Notes: a model not told the origin generated them from the letters alone. A stretch of DNA of 64,000 nucleotides from Limnobaculum parvum (GCF_003096015.2 NZ_CP029185.2:300001-364000), one strand, 5' to 3'. Counted from the stretch's first letter, positions 1 to 11,617 are shown. Made by a program: numbers and translations.

Positions 1-29
1 CGGTGGTTCAAGTCCACTCAGACCCACCA
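1..29 (+). tRNA. tRNA-Ile 3' end (partial)
   Basis: The window opens inside the T-arm and acceptor stem of a tRNA ending in CCA. The T-loop and acceptor segment match the 3' end of enterobacterial tRNA-Ile(GAU) of rRNA spacers, and tRNA-Ala follows, as in Ile/Ala-type rRNA operons. The anticodon is outside the window, so the identity rests on the 3' part and the context. Confidence 0.85.
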
Positions 30-161
30 ATTCTACTTACCCTTGCATCTTTCGCTGCTGCGTTACTCATGTGCTAACGCACACTGCGTTATTCACAACG
101 AAACCTGCTGTGGTTAAGCGAATTGGTGCCGGTAAATCAATAAGATGTCTCTGTTCTTTAT

Positions 162-237
162 GGGGCTATAGCTCAGCTGGGAGAGCGCCTGCCTTGCACG
201 CAGGAGGTCAGCGGTTCGATCCCGCTTAGCTCCACCA
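162..237 (+). tRNA. tRNA-Ala(TGC)
   Basis: A 76-nt cloverleaf with anticodon TGC in the loop CTTGCAC and a terminal CCA. It lies in the 16S-23S spacer after tRNA-Ile, the Ile/Ala spacer type. E. coli rrnB, which adjoins murB there, carries tRNA-Glu instead. Confidence 0.97.
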
Positions 238-311
238 TAAAGAAAGAATCTTTAATCGTGCTAAAACTATTTCAGAGTGTACTGACGAAAGTCCGTGTAC
301 TGTGGAATATT

Positions 312-324
312 TGCTCTTTAACAA
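312..324 (+). promoter_or_regulatory. rRNA antitermination boxA upstream of 23S
   Basis: The motif TGCTCTTTAACAA matches the boxA element of enterobacterial rRNA spacers. As RNA it is bound by NusB/NusE and allows polymerase to read through the 23S gene without Rho termination. It sits about 130 nt before the mature 23S 5' end, the usual place. Confidence 0.85.
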
Positions 325-453
325 TCCGGAACAAGCTGAAATTTGAATCCTCAGCCAATCGTGAGTAATACACTGACACGAATTTGGCTGAGCGAGTCTC
401 TCAATTTTTCGCGACTTAGAAAGTGACTCGCAAGAGACACCTTCGGGTTGTGA

Positions 454-3359
<2,906 letters not shown>

Positions 3360-3479
3360 ACAACACCGAAGGTGTTTTGATGAGAGAGACGAATTTAAAT
3401 TTCAGCGAATGTTCAGGATTGGAATGGATGGTTGTGCGGGATAGCGATATCGTAGTGCAACGGTTCATGAAACGGAATA

Positions 3480-3599
3480 TGCCTGGCGGCGATAGCGCGG
3501 TGGTCCCACCTGACCCCATGCCGAACTCAGAAGTGAAACGCCGTAGCGCCGATGGTAGTGTGGGGCTTCCCCATGCGAGAGTAGGGAACTGCCAGGCTT
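3480..3599 (+). rRNA. 5S ribosomal RNA
   Basis: A 120-nt unit beginning TGCCTGGCGGC and ending in the complementary GCCAGGC segment, which closes helix I. The central loop CCGAACTCAGAAGTGAAAC is that of enterobacterial 5S. It lies 120 nt downstream of 23S, and a 99-codon open frame across it is a shadow. Confidence 0.97.
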
Positions 3600-3610
3600 T
3601 AATTAAGAGA

Positions 3611-3637
3611 AACCCTCAGCGAAAGCTGGGGGTTTTT
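3611..3637 (+). terminator. Rho-independent terminator of the rRNA operon (first)
   Basis: The stem AACCCTCAGC / GCTGGGGGTT around a GAAA loop is followed by a T run. It lies directly after 5S. Confidence 0.9.
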
Positions 3638-3734
3638 TGCTTTGGTGCAGATACCGTTCGTTACTCGAGAGCGTAGGACAAACTGGCGAAACAGGTTTGA
3701 ATAATGCAAAGCGTTGACCCAAAGGGCGAATGAC

Positions 3735-3765
3735 GGCGTCATTCATAAACTACCAAGCTTTATTA
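3735..3765 (+). repeat. Vestige of a second 5S 3' tail
   Basis: The stretch containing AACTACCAAGCTTTATTAAGAAG resembles the real 5S tail and its 3' flank (AACTGCCAGGCTTTAATTAAGAGA at 3586-3610) and is again followed by a terminator. It is too short to form a 5S rRNA. It looks like the remains of a duplicated 5S-plus-terminator unit, or of recombination between rRNA operons. Boundaries are approximate. Confidence 0.5.
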
Positions 3766-3770
3766 AGAAG

Positions 3771-3797
3771 AACCTCAGTCGACAGGCTGAGGTTTTT
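3771..3797 (+). terminator. Second Rho-independent terminator of the rRNA operon
   Basis: The inverted repeat AACCTCAGTC...GGCTGAGGTT is followed by TTTTTT. The tandem terminators insulate the rRNA operon from the convergent fdhF gene. Confidence 0.85.
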
Positions 3798-3869
3798 TGC
3801 TTTATAGAAGGGGCAAAAGATCAAGAAAAAGGGCCGAGAAATCAGCCCTTATCCATACAATATCAGTCG

Positions 3870-6014
3870 TTAGACTTCTGCTGCCTGACGTAACCGACTT
3901 TTTAACGCGGTGTACTCTTTCTGCACATAGCTTTCCGCCCAATTTTGATCGGTAATTGCCTCGAGCTTAACGGCACAATGTTTGAACTCTGGCGTTCTGG
4001 ATATTGGGTCCAGCTCATCCAGCGTTAGCTTGTTACAGGCACCAATCCACCATTGGTAGGTCATATAAACAGCGCCTTTATTCGTACGATCGCTAACGGC
4101 TGCTCGGCTGATGACTTTACCCCGGCGAGAAGAGATCCAAACCAATTGTTGGTCGCGAATGCCCAACTCAGTAGCATTCTGCGTGTTGATCTGAACATAG
4201 CCTGGTTCATCCGCCAGTGTTTGTAGCGCGGCGCAGTTACCCGTCATTGAACGGCAGGAGTAGTGACCCACTTCCCGCACGGTTGCCAATGCCAACGGAT
4301 ACTCTTCGTCGGTAAGCTCCATCGGTGGCCGCCAGTCGGTAGCATACAGTTCACCTTTTCCACTCGGTCGGTTAAATTTGCTGCCAGCAAACAGATATTG
4401 CGTTCCCGGATGATCCAACGTTGGGCATGGCCACTGCACATAGCCTAAACCTTCCATTTTCTCATAGGTCGCACCATAGTAAATTGGGCACAGCTCGCGC
4501 AGTTCGTCCCAAATCTCTTTGGTGTTGCTGTACTTCATTGGATAGCCAAGAGCGGTGGACATCAGGCAGATAATATCCCAGTCGGTTTTTACATCGCCCT
4601 TAGGTTCAACGGCTTTGTAGAACCGCTGGAATCCACGGTCGGCACTGGTATAAACCCCTTCATGCTCACCCCAGGAGGTGGCCGGGAAGATAACGTCAGC
4701 CATCGCTGCCGTCTGGGTCATAAAGATATCCTGAACGATAATCAGCTCGAGAGCTTCAAAACCCTGACGCACTACCGACAGATCTGGCTCGGTTTGCATT
4801 GGATCTTCACCCATCACATAGAACGCTTTTACCTTACCGGAAATCGCGTTATGCGGCAGTTCGCTGAGAGGATATCCTTTTTTCTCTGGAATTGACTCAA
4901 CGCCCCAGGCTTTAGCGAATTTCTCGCGGGCAACGGGATCGTTGACATATTGATAACCCGGCAGGGTATCAATCAGTGCTCCCATGTCGCAGGCGCCCTG
5001 AACGTTGTTTTGCCCCCGTACTGGCGCAACACCCACATTAGGACGACCAATATTCCCGGTTAGTAATGCCAGACTGGTTAAACAGCGGACGGTATCAACC
5101 CCTTGCCCCCACTGAGTTACCCCCATGCCCCACAGAATGGTTGCTGATGGTGCAGCAGCATACATGCGGATAGTTTCACGGATCTGCTTCGCGGATAATC
5201 CGGTGATAGTTTCAACATATTCTGGGGTATATTTCTCAACGTTCTTGCAGTATTCCTCAAACCCTTCGGTATGATTTTCAACAAACTCTTTGTTGTACAG
5301 ATTTTCGCTGATTAACACGTTAGCAAAGGCATTCAGTAGCGCAACGTTACTGCCGTTTTTCAACGGTAGATACATATCGGCGATACGTGCCGTTTCGATA
5401 TAGCGTGGATCGCAAACAATTACTTTGGCACCCTTTGCTTTGGCCTTTAAAATACGGCGCGCAACAATAGGGTGAGAATCTGCGGCGTTATAGCCGAAGA
5501 TAAGCAGACATTTGGTGTCTTCCATTTCAACAATGGAGTTACTCATTGCGCCATTACCCACTGAGCGGTGCAGACCTGCAACCGAAGGGCCATGTCAAAC
5601 GCGTGCGCAGCAATCCACGTTGTTGGTGCCAATAGCTGCACGGGCAAACTTTTGCATGATGTAGTTCACTTCGTTGCCGGGGCCACGAGATGAACCAGAG
5701 GTCATGACCGCATCCGGGCCGTGCTCTTCAATGATCTTTTTCATGCGGGAGCTGGCAAATTCGATTGCCTCGTCCCAGGATACGGCTTCTAACTCACCAC
5801 CGCGCTGACGACGAATCATCGGTTTGGTCAGACGGGGGGTCAGAATTTTGGTATCATTCAGGAAATCCCATCCATAGTAGCCTTTTAGACAAAGCTCGCC
5901 CTGGTTGGTAACACCGTTGGCCCCTTCGGCGCCAACGACTCTCCCGCCATCAACCAACAGGTTGATTTTGCAGCCCGATGCACAATATGGGCAGACGGTA
6001 ATAACTTTTTTCAT
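3870..6014 (-). CDS. fdhF: Formate dehydrogenase H, selenocysteine-containing
   Basis: Molybdenum-dependent formate dehydrogenase that oxidises formate to CO2 in formate hydrogenlyase. The gene reads as 714 residues (E. coli 715) when the in-frame TGA at 5595-5597 is decoded as selenocysteine 140. The surrounding residues NVDCCARV-U-HGPSVAGL are those of the E. coli active site, with His141 next to Sec. Residues Cys8, Cys11, Cys15 and Cys42 bind the [4Fe-4S] cluster, and Lys44 lies on the electron path. Molybdopterin-binding segments (GWGMGVTQ-like, GQNNVQGACDMG, TSWGEHEGVYT) and the C-terminal MTGNCAAL/YQWWIGACN motifs follow. Without Sec decoding it would be misread as two ORFs (5595-6014 and 3870-5561). 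It lies 39 nt downstream of hydN in the same direction. No hyc genes, selC or selB are in this window. Confidence 0.97.
5557..5597 (-). promoter_or_regulatory. bSECIS hairpin directing UGA-Sec decoding in fdhF
   Basis: Immediately 3' of the UGA the mRNA contains GGTTGCAGGTCTGCACC (5567-5583). This is the apical stem-loop, with the conserved GGUCU loop bound by SelB in the E. coli fdhF SECIS. The distance from the UGA and the apical loop match. The lower stem, pairing sequence near the UGA with sequence near 5557, is approximate. Confidence 0.9.
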
Positions 6015-6053
6015 GCTTGTTTAACTCCTCGAGCCAGTCGATATACTTGATGA

Positions 6054-6593
6054 CTAAAAATGAATTTCTATGGCTTCATCCAGCGCAGCCCGTTCCTGTT
6101 TTTGCCGCATCATGGCATCTAGGGATTCTTGTGTGACTAAATGCAATGCATTAGTTGGACAGACCCTAACGCAGGTAGGGCTTTCGGCGACGCCTTCACA
6201 GAGGTCGCACTTCAGCGCTTCCGTTTTTTGTCGCTGGCTGGTTATAACGCCCGGAACAGTGACGCTTTTGGTCACAATACTCATGGCCCCGTAAGGGCAG
6301 GCGATAGCACAGGTTTTACAGCCAATACATTTTTCCTGAATAACCTGAATGCTGTTGTTACGTCTAACAATCGCGCCGTTAGGACATACTTCTGCGCAGG
6401 GAGCATCTTCACAATGACGACAAAGAATGGCGGTACTTACGGTTTGTCCTCTGACAACCTTGATGCGAGGGGCAAAGCTTTTAACCGACATATTAGCCAC
6501 ATCGCTATCAGCGCTATGAACCACCGCGCAGGCAACTTCACAGGTGCGGCATCCAATGCAGTTTTTCGGATCGGCAATAACGAACCGGTTCAT
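6054..6593 (-). CDS. hydN: Electron-transport protein HydN, 4x[4Fe-4S] ferredoxin type
   Basis: A 179-residue cytoplasmic iron-sulfur protein (E. coli HydN 175) that transfers electrons from formate dehydrogenase H. Four cysteine motifs are visible: CIGCRTCEVAC near residue 12, CRHCEDAPCAEVCP near 58, CIGCKTCAIACP near 89 and CDLCEGVAESPTCVRVCP near 129. It is the first gene of a hydN-fdhF unit. In E. coli hydN is instead paired with hypF. It sits about 100 nt downstream of a sigma-54-type promoter. HydN and related FdhB/DmsB-family proteins share this fold; the fdhF neighbour decides the name. Confidence 0.92.
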   Translation of the reverse strand: MNRFVIADPKNCIGCRTCEVACAVVHSADSDVANMSVKSFAPRIKVVRGQTVSTAILCRHCEDAPCAEVCPNGAIVRRNNSIQVIQEKCIGCKTCAIACPYGAMSIVTKSVTVPGVITSQRQKTEALKCDLCEGVAESPTCVRVCPTNALHLVTQESLDAMMRQKQERAALDEAIEIHF

Positions 6594-6692
6594 ACATGTA
6601 TCTCCATTACTCGCTTTTGGCAGTAACCCGCCAGTAGTAAATCGTGTTTAAACGTTGGTATACCCGGCGTTAAGTATGCTCATCATTGACTA

Positions 6693-6708
6693 AGCAGGGT
6701 TCATGCCA
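6693..6708 (-). promoter_or_regulatory. Sigma-54 (RpoN) promoter for hydN-fdhF
   Basis: On the minus strand TGGCATGAACCCTGCT matches the -24/-12 consensus (TGGCAY, 5-bp spacing, TTGCW) with one mismatch in the -12 element. It lies 100 nt upstream of the hydN start. In E. coli hydN and fdhF are transcribed from RpoN promoters activated by FhlA. Confidence 0.75.
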
Positions 6709-6790
6709 GTTTTTCTTATTTTATAATTTGTTGAATTTTAATAACTAATACAACAACGCGAATGTGTGCCGAGTGCCGTAAGGCCATGCT

Positions 6791-6820
6791 ATCGACAGAT
6801 ATTTCGGCAAATATGTCGAT
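6791..6820. promoter_or_regulatory. Palindromic upstream activator site, possibly FhlA
   Basis: A 30-bp imperfect palindrome with outer arms ATCGACA/TGTCGAT and inner arms ATATTT/AAATAT. It starts about 85 bp upstream of the sigma-54 promoter, the usual distance for an enhancer-binding protein. FhlA as the ligand is inferred from the genes controlled. fhlA is not in the window. Confidence 0.5.
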
Positions 6821-7141
6821 CAATCAGGCGGAATAGCTATTTGCAGGGTGAATAACGCCCTGACAAAAAACAATTTGCCTCAAGCAGTGATACACCAGAT
6901 AAACAATGGCAATCTTGATATGCCGCAATATTCGGTATGATTCAGCACACTTGCCTATTTGATGGCTATCAAGTTGTGAATATGCCTGAGTTCACGTTCA
7001 GAGTGATATGAACTGTTGCCCATATTGTCCAGCGATTAAACGGAGGTTTATCACCGTTACTGCCGCCTTAATTTTATCCGTCATCGGAATAGCTTCTTTC
7101 AGTTGCTTAATCAGAACGCTGAGTGGCAAATATATGAGTAT

Positions 7142-8044
7142 TCATAATGAACATTTCTGTGATAGAAATTCTGCCAGATAATCGAACAATGTCCGAATTC
7201 TCAATGATGTCGGCCCGCGTTGTGGTCGGTAAAGATAAAGTCCCCAGCTTGAGGATGCATTATCTTCTAGAATCTGAACTAAGCGACCGCTATTTAAGTA
7301 AGGCTGTGCTAGAAAGCTCGGTATATGTCCAAAACCGACGCCATCAAGTACGGCCTGAAACTCAGCTTCCACATCATCGGTAATAAAACGTGGATTTGAC
7401 GGCGTAAAACTTCGTGTGTCTTTGAAATTCCATGGCCAGTAACGCCCAGTTTTATGATCAATCAGTGCTGTCAGCGGAAACGAATCCAGCTCATCAATAT
7501 TTTTTGGTATTCCGATCTTATTAACTAATTCAGGGGCACCGACGGAAAAAAAATGGATTTTGGCCAGTTCGCGCGCTACATAGCGGTTATTGGGTAAAAA
7601 ACCGAAACGAATACCAATGTCTATCCGTTCATCAATCACATCACTGTGTGTGTCCGTCAGGGTACAGTCCACGACAATATTTGGATAACTCAGGGAAAAT
7701 TGCGTTAATGCCGGAATAATAAATTTACGCCCAAACACGGAAGATACCGTCAACCGGACGGTTCCCCGCATCTCATCTGATTTTTGTTGTGGTTTTACCA
7801 TTAACAACCCATCGATAGCGTTAACAGCTTGCCTGGCATATTGAGCTAGGCGTTCTCCATCGGCAGTAATTTTCATCTGCCGGGTGCTCCGGTAAAACAA
7901 AATTTCACCGCGCTGTTGTTCGAGTTCTTTTACAGCACGAGTTACCGCTTGAGGTGAAATACCTAGAAGTATCGCAGCATCTTTGAAGTTTCTTGATTCC
8001 GCGACAGTATAAAATATACGCAACATTTCCAGTTTATTTTGCAT
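7142..8044 (-). CDS. LysR-family transcriptional regulator
   Basis: A 300-residue protein with an N-terminal winged helix-turn-helix of LysR type (residues about 4-63, with ...DAAILLGISPQAVTRAVKELEQQ) and a periplasmic-binding-protein-like effector domain from about residue 90. The length is normal for the family. It is transcribed away from the adjacent short-chain dehydrogenase with a 135-nt gap to that gene's probable start, the usual layout when a LysR protein controls its neighbour. The effector is not deducible. Confidence 0.9.
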   Translation of the reverse strand: MQNKLEMLRIFYTVAESRNFKDAAILLGISPQAVTRAVKELEQQRGEILFYRSTRQMKITADGERLAQYARQAVNAIDGLLMVKPQQKSDEMRGTVRLTVSSVFGRKFIIPALTQFSLSYPNIVVDCTLTDTHSDVIDERIDIGIRFGFLPNNRYVARELAKIHFFSVGAPELVNKIGIPKNIDELDSFPLTALIDHKTGRYWPWNFKDTRSFTPSNPRFITDDVEAEFQAVLDGVGFGHIPSFLAQPYLNSGRLVQILEDNASSSWGLYLYRPQRGPTSLRIRTLFDYLAEFLSQKCSL

Positions 8045-8069
8045 AGTATTCCTAATTTGTCGATTTGGT

Positions 8070-8090
8070 TAATTCTATAATTTGGAATTA
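8070..8090. promoter_or_regulatory. Candidate operator for the LysR regulator
   Basis: TAATTC and GAATTA form perfect 6-bp arms 9 bp apart in the divergent intergenic region. This fits the dyad with T-N11-A spacing typical of LysR sites. The assignment is from position and symmetry only. Confidence 0.4.
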
Positions 8091-8179
8091 TGAAAGTTAT
8101 TATTTTCCATATATTTTAATAAAAGGGAATGGAATACTTGAATATCTAAATGTCTGTTCACCAAAACGAGGCTAATTCA

Positions 8180-8920
8180 ATGAGTACTATCGGAAAGAAA
8201 GTTGTTGTTATCACTGGCGCAAGTAGCGGCTTAGGCGAAGCAACAGCGCTTCATCTTGCGGAAAAAGGTGCGATTCTGGTGTTATCTGCCCGTCGTAAAG
8301 AGCGTCTTGATGCACTGGTCGCTCTGATTGTTGCCGGTGGTGGTCATGCCATAGCGGTTAAGGCTGATGTTTCCAGTAAAGCCGAGGTGCAGAACATTAT
8401 TGATAAGGCTGTTGAAGCCTTTGGCCGCGTTGATGTAGTGATCAATAATGCCGGATTGATGGCAATTGCACCAATAAGCCTAACTAAAACCGATGAATGG
8501 GACCGGATGATTGATATCAATATTAAAGGCGTTTTGTACGGTATTGCGGCTGCCTTACCGCTGTTTGAGAAACAAAAGTCAGGTCACTTCATTAATATTG
8601 CTTCAGTTGCCGGTATCAAAGTATTCAGTCCTGGAGGTGCAGTTTATAGCGGGACAAAGTTTGCGGTAAAAGCGATTTCGGAAGGATTGCGTCACGAAGT
8701 CGGTGCTCACATCCGAACTACCACCATTTGCCCAGGTGCAGTAGATAGCGAACTGAAACTGGGCGGTTCTGATGAGCAAAGTTCAAAAATGCTAGTCGAT
8801 TTATACCAACAGGCTATTCCTGCTGATTCAGTAGCCCGTGCGATTGCGTATGCGATTGAACAGCCAACAGATGTTGATATCAACGAAATTGTTTTGCGTC
8901 CTACTTGCCAAGAGTTTTAA
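8180..8920 (+). CDS. Short-chain dehydrogenase/reductase (SDR)
   Basis: A classical SDR oxidoreductase of 246 residues using NAD(P)H. It has the Rossmann motif TGASSGLG near the N-terminus, NNAG after beta-4, catalytic Ser in the NIASVAG segment and the YSGTK active-site Tyr/Lys pair. The start at 8180 is preferred over the ATG at 8150 because ACGAGG lies at good spacing before it and the protein then begins directly at the coenzyme fold. It is divergent from the LysR gene. The substrate is unknown; many close homologues are annotated only as SDR. Confidence 0.9.
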   Translation: MSTIGKKVVVITGASSGLGEATALHLAEKGAILVLSARRKERLDALVALIVAGGGHAIAVKADVSSKAEVQNIIDKAVEAFGRVDVVINNAGLMAIAPISLTKTDEWDRMIDINIKGVLYGIAAALPLFEKQKSGHFINIASVAGIKVFSPGGAVYSGTKFAVKAISEGLRHEVGAHIRTTTICPGAVDSELKLGGSDEQSSKMLVDLYQQAIPADSVARAIAYAIEQPTDVDINEIVLRPTCQEF

Positions 8921-8952
8921 TAAACAGTTTTTGATTTTTCGTAACAGCTGAC

Positions 8953-8982
8953 AAAAATAGCGCCTGGATTGGCGCTATTTTT
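8953..8982. terminator. Bidirectional terminator between the SDR gene and the acyl-carrier operon
   Basis: AAAAATAGCGCC and GGCGCTATTTTT form a stem around a short loop, with A and T runs on either side. It can serve both converging transcripts. Confidence 0.85.
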
Positions 8983-9003
8983 GTTAATAACTACGTAATC
9001 GGA

Positions 9004-9243
9004 TTAGTTGTTGTAATTTCTTTCCAAAAGATCTGCCAGATCCGTCACCGACCCTAACTCTAGCCACTCTGCAACGGGCACTTCTTTTTTCAAAAAGCGT
9101 TCTACTTGCATCATGATGCTAGCGAAATCTACGCTGTCCAGCGTGGGTTTTAGCTGCTCAATCAGGCTGTCATCCTGAATTTGTTCCACTGGAATCGACA
9201 GGCAGCTTGATAGTATTTTCTTACTCTCATGTAGATAATTCAT
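9004..9243 (-). CDS. Acyl carrier protein, stand-alone
   Basis: A 79-residue acidic helical protein with the phosphopantetheine attachment site LDSVDF (Ser37). It is the last gene of a three-gene operon, starting 1 nt after the stop of the acyl-AMP ligase. It is not the housekeeping AcpP, whose sequence around DSL differs. With its neighbours it probably receives an activated acyl group from the ligase. Confidence 0.85.
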   Translation of the reverse strand: MNYLHESKKILSSCLSIPVEQIQDDSLIEQLKPTLDSVDFASIMMQVERFLKKEVPVAEWLELGSVTDLADLLERNYNN

Positions 9244-9244
9244 C

Positions 9245-10957
9245 TCAGATATGTCCCTCTGAATCGTAGATAATCGCCATATTACCAGACAAATACGCCT
9301 CTTTAGCCTGTGCTCTGGCCAGTTTGCCTGAAGAGGTTAACGGTAACTTCTGGGGGGTAAACAATACACTGGCCTGAACACCCGCAATTTGACGTGTCAG
9401 GTTTTGGATTGCTATCGTCAGTCGCTGAAGCTGAGTATGGTCTGCCACCAGCTCTTCGCTGACACTAACCAGAATTGCCATTCTCTCTTCTTGCTGCTCA
9501 TTAATGCCGATAGTCGCCATGTTGTTGACGCCAATCTGTGGTATCGCTTGTAATAACGACCACTCTATATCTTGTGCCCAAATATTACGGCCACGAATAA
9601 TAATGACATCTTTTTCTCGACCGCTAATAAATAACTGCTCTTGCCACAGATAGCCGAGATCGCCAGTATAAATATAGCCTTCGTCGTCTGACTCTATGGG
9701 AGCCTGGTCATCAATGTAACGGGTGATGATGCTGGGACCTTTTACCCAAATCTGACCGATTTCTCGTTCCGCAAGCCTGACTTGCGTGTTCCCATCAATG
9801 ATCTTAACCTCAAAGCCCGGCAGCGCTTTACCGCAGGAGACGATAGGTTTTTGAATCAGCTCGCTGGTTAATGTGTCGATGACCGGCGGTTGATCCACGT
9901 CGGATGTTGTCACTGCTAGCGTTGTTTCTGTAAGCCCATAGCTTGGCAGGAATGACTGATACTGGAAACCGCTGCTGGCAAAGCAGCCAGAAAACATCTT
10001 CAGCATATCCGGGCTAATCAGGTCACCACCGATGCCAGCTACCCGCAATGAAGAGAGGTTGAGAGAGGGCTTATTATCACTTTCGGCATATTTTTTCATG
10101 GCAAACTGATAGCCAAATACCGGTGCAAAAGTAATTGCTGTTTTATACTTCGACATCAGTTCCAGCCAAATAAGCGGGTTCTGAGTAAAGTTCTCTGCAC
10201 TTAGGCAATCGACGGTACGCTGCCCATAAACCGAGGCCAGAAGGAAGCCAATCATCCCCATATTGTGATGGAAGGGGAGCCAGTTAAATGAACGATCTTC
10301 CGGGCGCAGTTTCATGCCGTAGCGTAAAACAGCATAGATATTGGTCTGTAAATCACGTTGGCTTATCTGCACGCCTTTCGGGTACGTTGTTGAACCGGAA
10401 GAGAACTGAATATAGGCGGGTTCATCTGCGGTAAATGGAGCTAGCTCTGACGGATCCGGTTGATGAAATTGCTGTGCCTGATGAACAATATCGCTATACG
10501 CCAGCATTGGGATTGACACTGATTTACCAATAGCATCAGCAATAGATAGTGAACTGATAATAGCTTTAGCTTGAGAAGAGACAATAATTCTGTTTAATTT
10601 CTCAAGATAGGCTGGCATGCCGCCGAGATTAACAGTAAAGGCTATCGGGCAAGGTATTAACCCTAAATACTGACAGGCAAAAAACAGTAATAGAAAGTCA
10701 GGTGTCGTTTCTGCTATAAAAATCAGACGATCGTGACGGGAGAAACCTTGCTGCTTAAGTTGCAAGGCTACCCGCATGGATTGAGCCTGCATCTGTTTGT
10801 AATCCAATACGCCAGTTAACTGACCGGAAACATTGAAAAAATTAAACCCAGCTTCACCACCAGCGGCATAGGCTAACGCTTCTGTCGTGGTAGTAAAATC
10901 GCCATGTCGGATAGGGATACTGTTAAGTGTTGGTGTAACAACGAGTTCTGATGGCAT
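9245..10957 (-). CDS. Fatty acyl-AMP ligase-like adenylating enzyme
   Basis: A 570-residue member of the ANL superfamily. It has the P-loop-like motif YIQFSSGSTTYPKGV near residue 187, the A5-like SYGLTETT motif near 340, the YTGDLGYL motif near 430 and the hinge segment GREKDVIIIRGRN near 447. WLPFHHNMGMIG and the lack of a CoA-binding signature resemble FadD32-type fatty acyl-AMP ligases, which load acyl carrier proteins rather than CoA. The neighbouring carrier gene supports this. It lies 11 nt downstream of the acetyltransferase gene. It could instead be an acyl-CoA or amino-acid adenylating enzyme. Confidence 0.8.
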   Translation of the reverse strand: MPSELVVTPTLNSIPIRHGDFTTTTEALAYAAGGEAGFNFFNVSGQLTGVLDYKQMQAQSMRVALQLKQQGFSRHDRLIFIAETTPDFLLLFFACQYLGLIPCPIAFTVNLGGMPAYLEKLNRIIVSSQAKAIISSLSIADAIGKSVSIPMLAYSDIVHQAQQFHQPDPSELAPFTADEPAYIQFSSGSTTYPKGVQISQRDLQTNIYAVLRYGMKLRPEDRSFNWLPFHHNMGMIGFLLASVYGQRTVDCLSAENFTQNPLIWLELMSKYKTAITFAPVFGYQFAMKKYAESDNKPSLNLSSLRVAGIGGDLISPDMLKMFSGCFASSGFQYQSFLPSYGLTETTLAVTTSDVDQPPVIDTLTSELIQKPIVSCGKALPGFEVKIIDGNTQVRLAEREIGQIWVKGPSIITRYIDDQAPIESDDEGYIYTGDLGYLWQEQLFISGREKDVIIIRGRNIWAQDIEWSLLQAIPQIGVNNMATIGINEQQEERMAILVSVSEELVADHTQLQRLTIAIQNLTRQIAGVQASVLFTPQKLPLTSSGKLARAQAKEAYLSGNMAIIYDSEGHI

Positions 10958-10968
10958 AAGCGTAACTA

Positions 10969-11529
10969 CTATTTATGTCGTAATGAAGCGAAGATTAGGA
11001 TATCAACCCGTTCACCGTCGGGAGCAAGGCACTCCTCTTTAAGTACGGCTTCCAGATTAAAGCGTGGGTTCTTAACGAAGCAAAACAGCATACGTTTATT
11101 TTTAGCCAGAATACGTGCCACCATTTTATGCAGATCGCGATAAAGGTAGAAATGATCCAGTAAGGCGTCAATGGTAGCCCACAGGACGGTTTTTCCAGGG
11201 TATTCAGGTGCGCCAACGCCGGCGGTAATATGACCTACTTTATGGTTAAGATTGACATCAATGGTATAAAACCCCACCAATAAATTATTTTTCTTATCAA
11301 AGATGCCGATAAAGTAATTACGGTGGTTATCAAACTGTTTGGTGTACTCAGCTAGCTGCTGGTGGGTGAAGTTTAATGGTGGGAGGTTAAGACCTTCCAT
11401 CATATCCTGACTGTTCATCCATCTCAGGAAGTCGGGTGTGACATCATTCGGCGTTAAACTACGCAACAAATATCCGTTGGTTTCAATATAAATCGGGATC
11501 CCTGCCAGATTGGGGGTGTTGGAAGTCAT
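10969..11529 (-). CDS. GNAT-family N-acetyltransferase
   Basis: A 186-residue protein of RimJ/RimL-like layout. It begins YLLRSLTPNDVTPDFLRWMN, has a central beta-strand segment with VGHITAGVGAPEYPGKT where the acyl-CoA pyrophosphate loop would lie, and ends in the helix/strand segment LHKMVARILAKNKRML. It is first in the operon with the ligase and carrier. Here it may transfer the carrier-bound acyl group instead of acetyl-CoA, which is inference. The substrate is unknown. Confidence 0.75.
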   Translation of the reverse strand: MTSNTPNLAGIPIYIETNGYLLRSLTPNDVTPDFLRWMNSQDMMEGLNLPPLNFTHQQLAEYTKQFDNHRNYFIGIFDKKNNLLVGFYTIDVNLNHKVGHITAGVGAPEYPGKTVLWATIDALLDHFYLYRDLHKMVARILAKNKRMLFCFVKNPRFNLEAVLKEECLAPDGERVDILIFASLRHK

Positions 11530-11617
11530 TTTTTCTCCCGTTTTGATTGCAGTTAATTATGTGGATTTTGCCCGGATACATCACGATGCTTCCGGAAAAG
11601 TTTTCGGTGTAACACTA

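Larger units (their letters stand above)
6594..7141. other. Intergenic region upstream of hydN-fdhF
   Basis: No gene is supported here. On the minus strand it holds a sigma-54-like promoter and an upstream palindrome (listed separately). The remainder up to the end of the LysR gene is AT-rich without clear structure. Confidence 0.6.

Noticed and set aside
3377..3676. 99-codon plus-strand frame
   Set aside because: It runs across the 23S-5S spacer and the whole 5S gene, and the encoded sequence is 5S rRNA.
5562..5597. Reading fdhF as two separate genes
   Set aside because: The stop is UGA at the known Sec position with a SECIS hairpin; both parts align to one FdhF.
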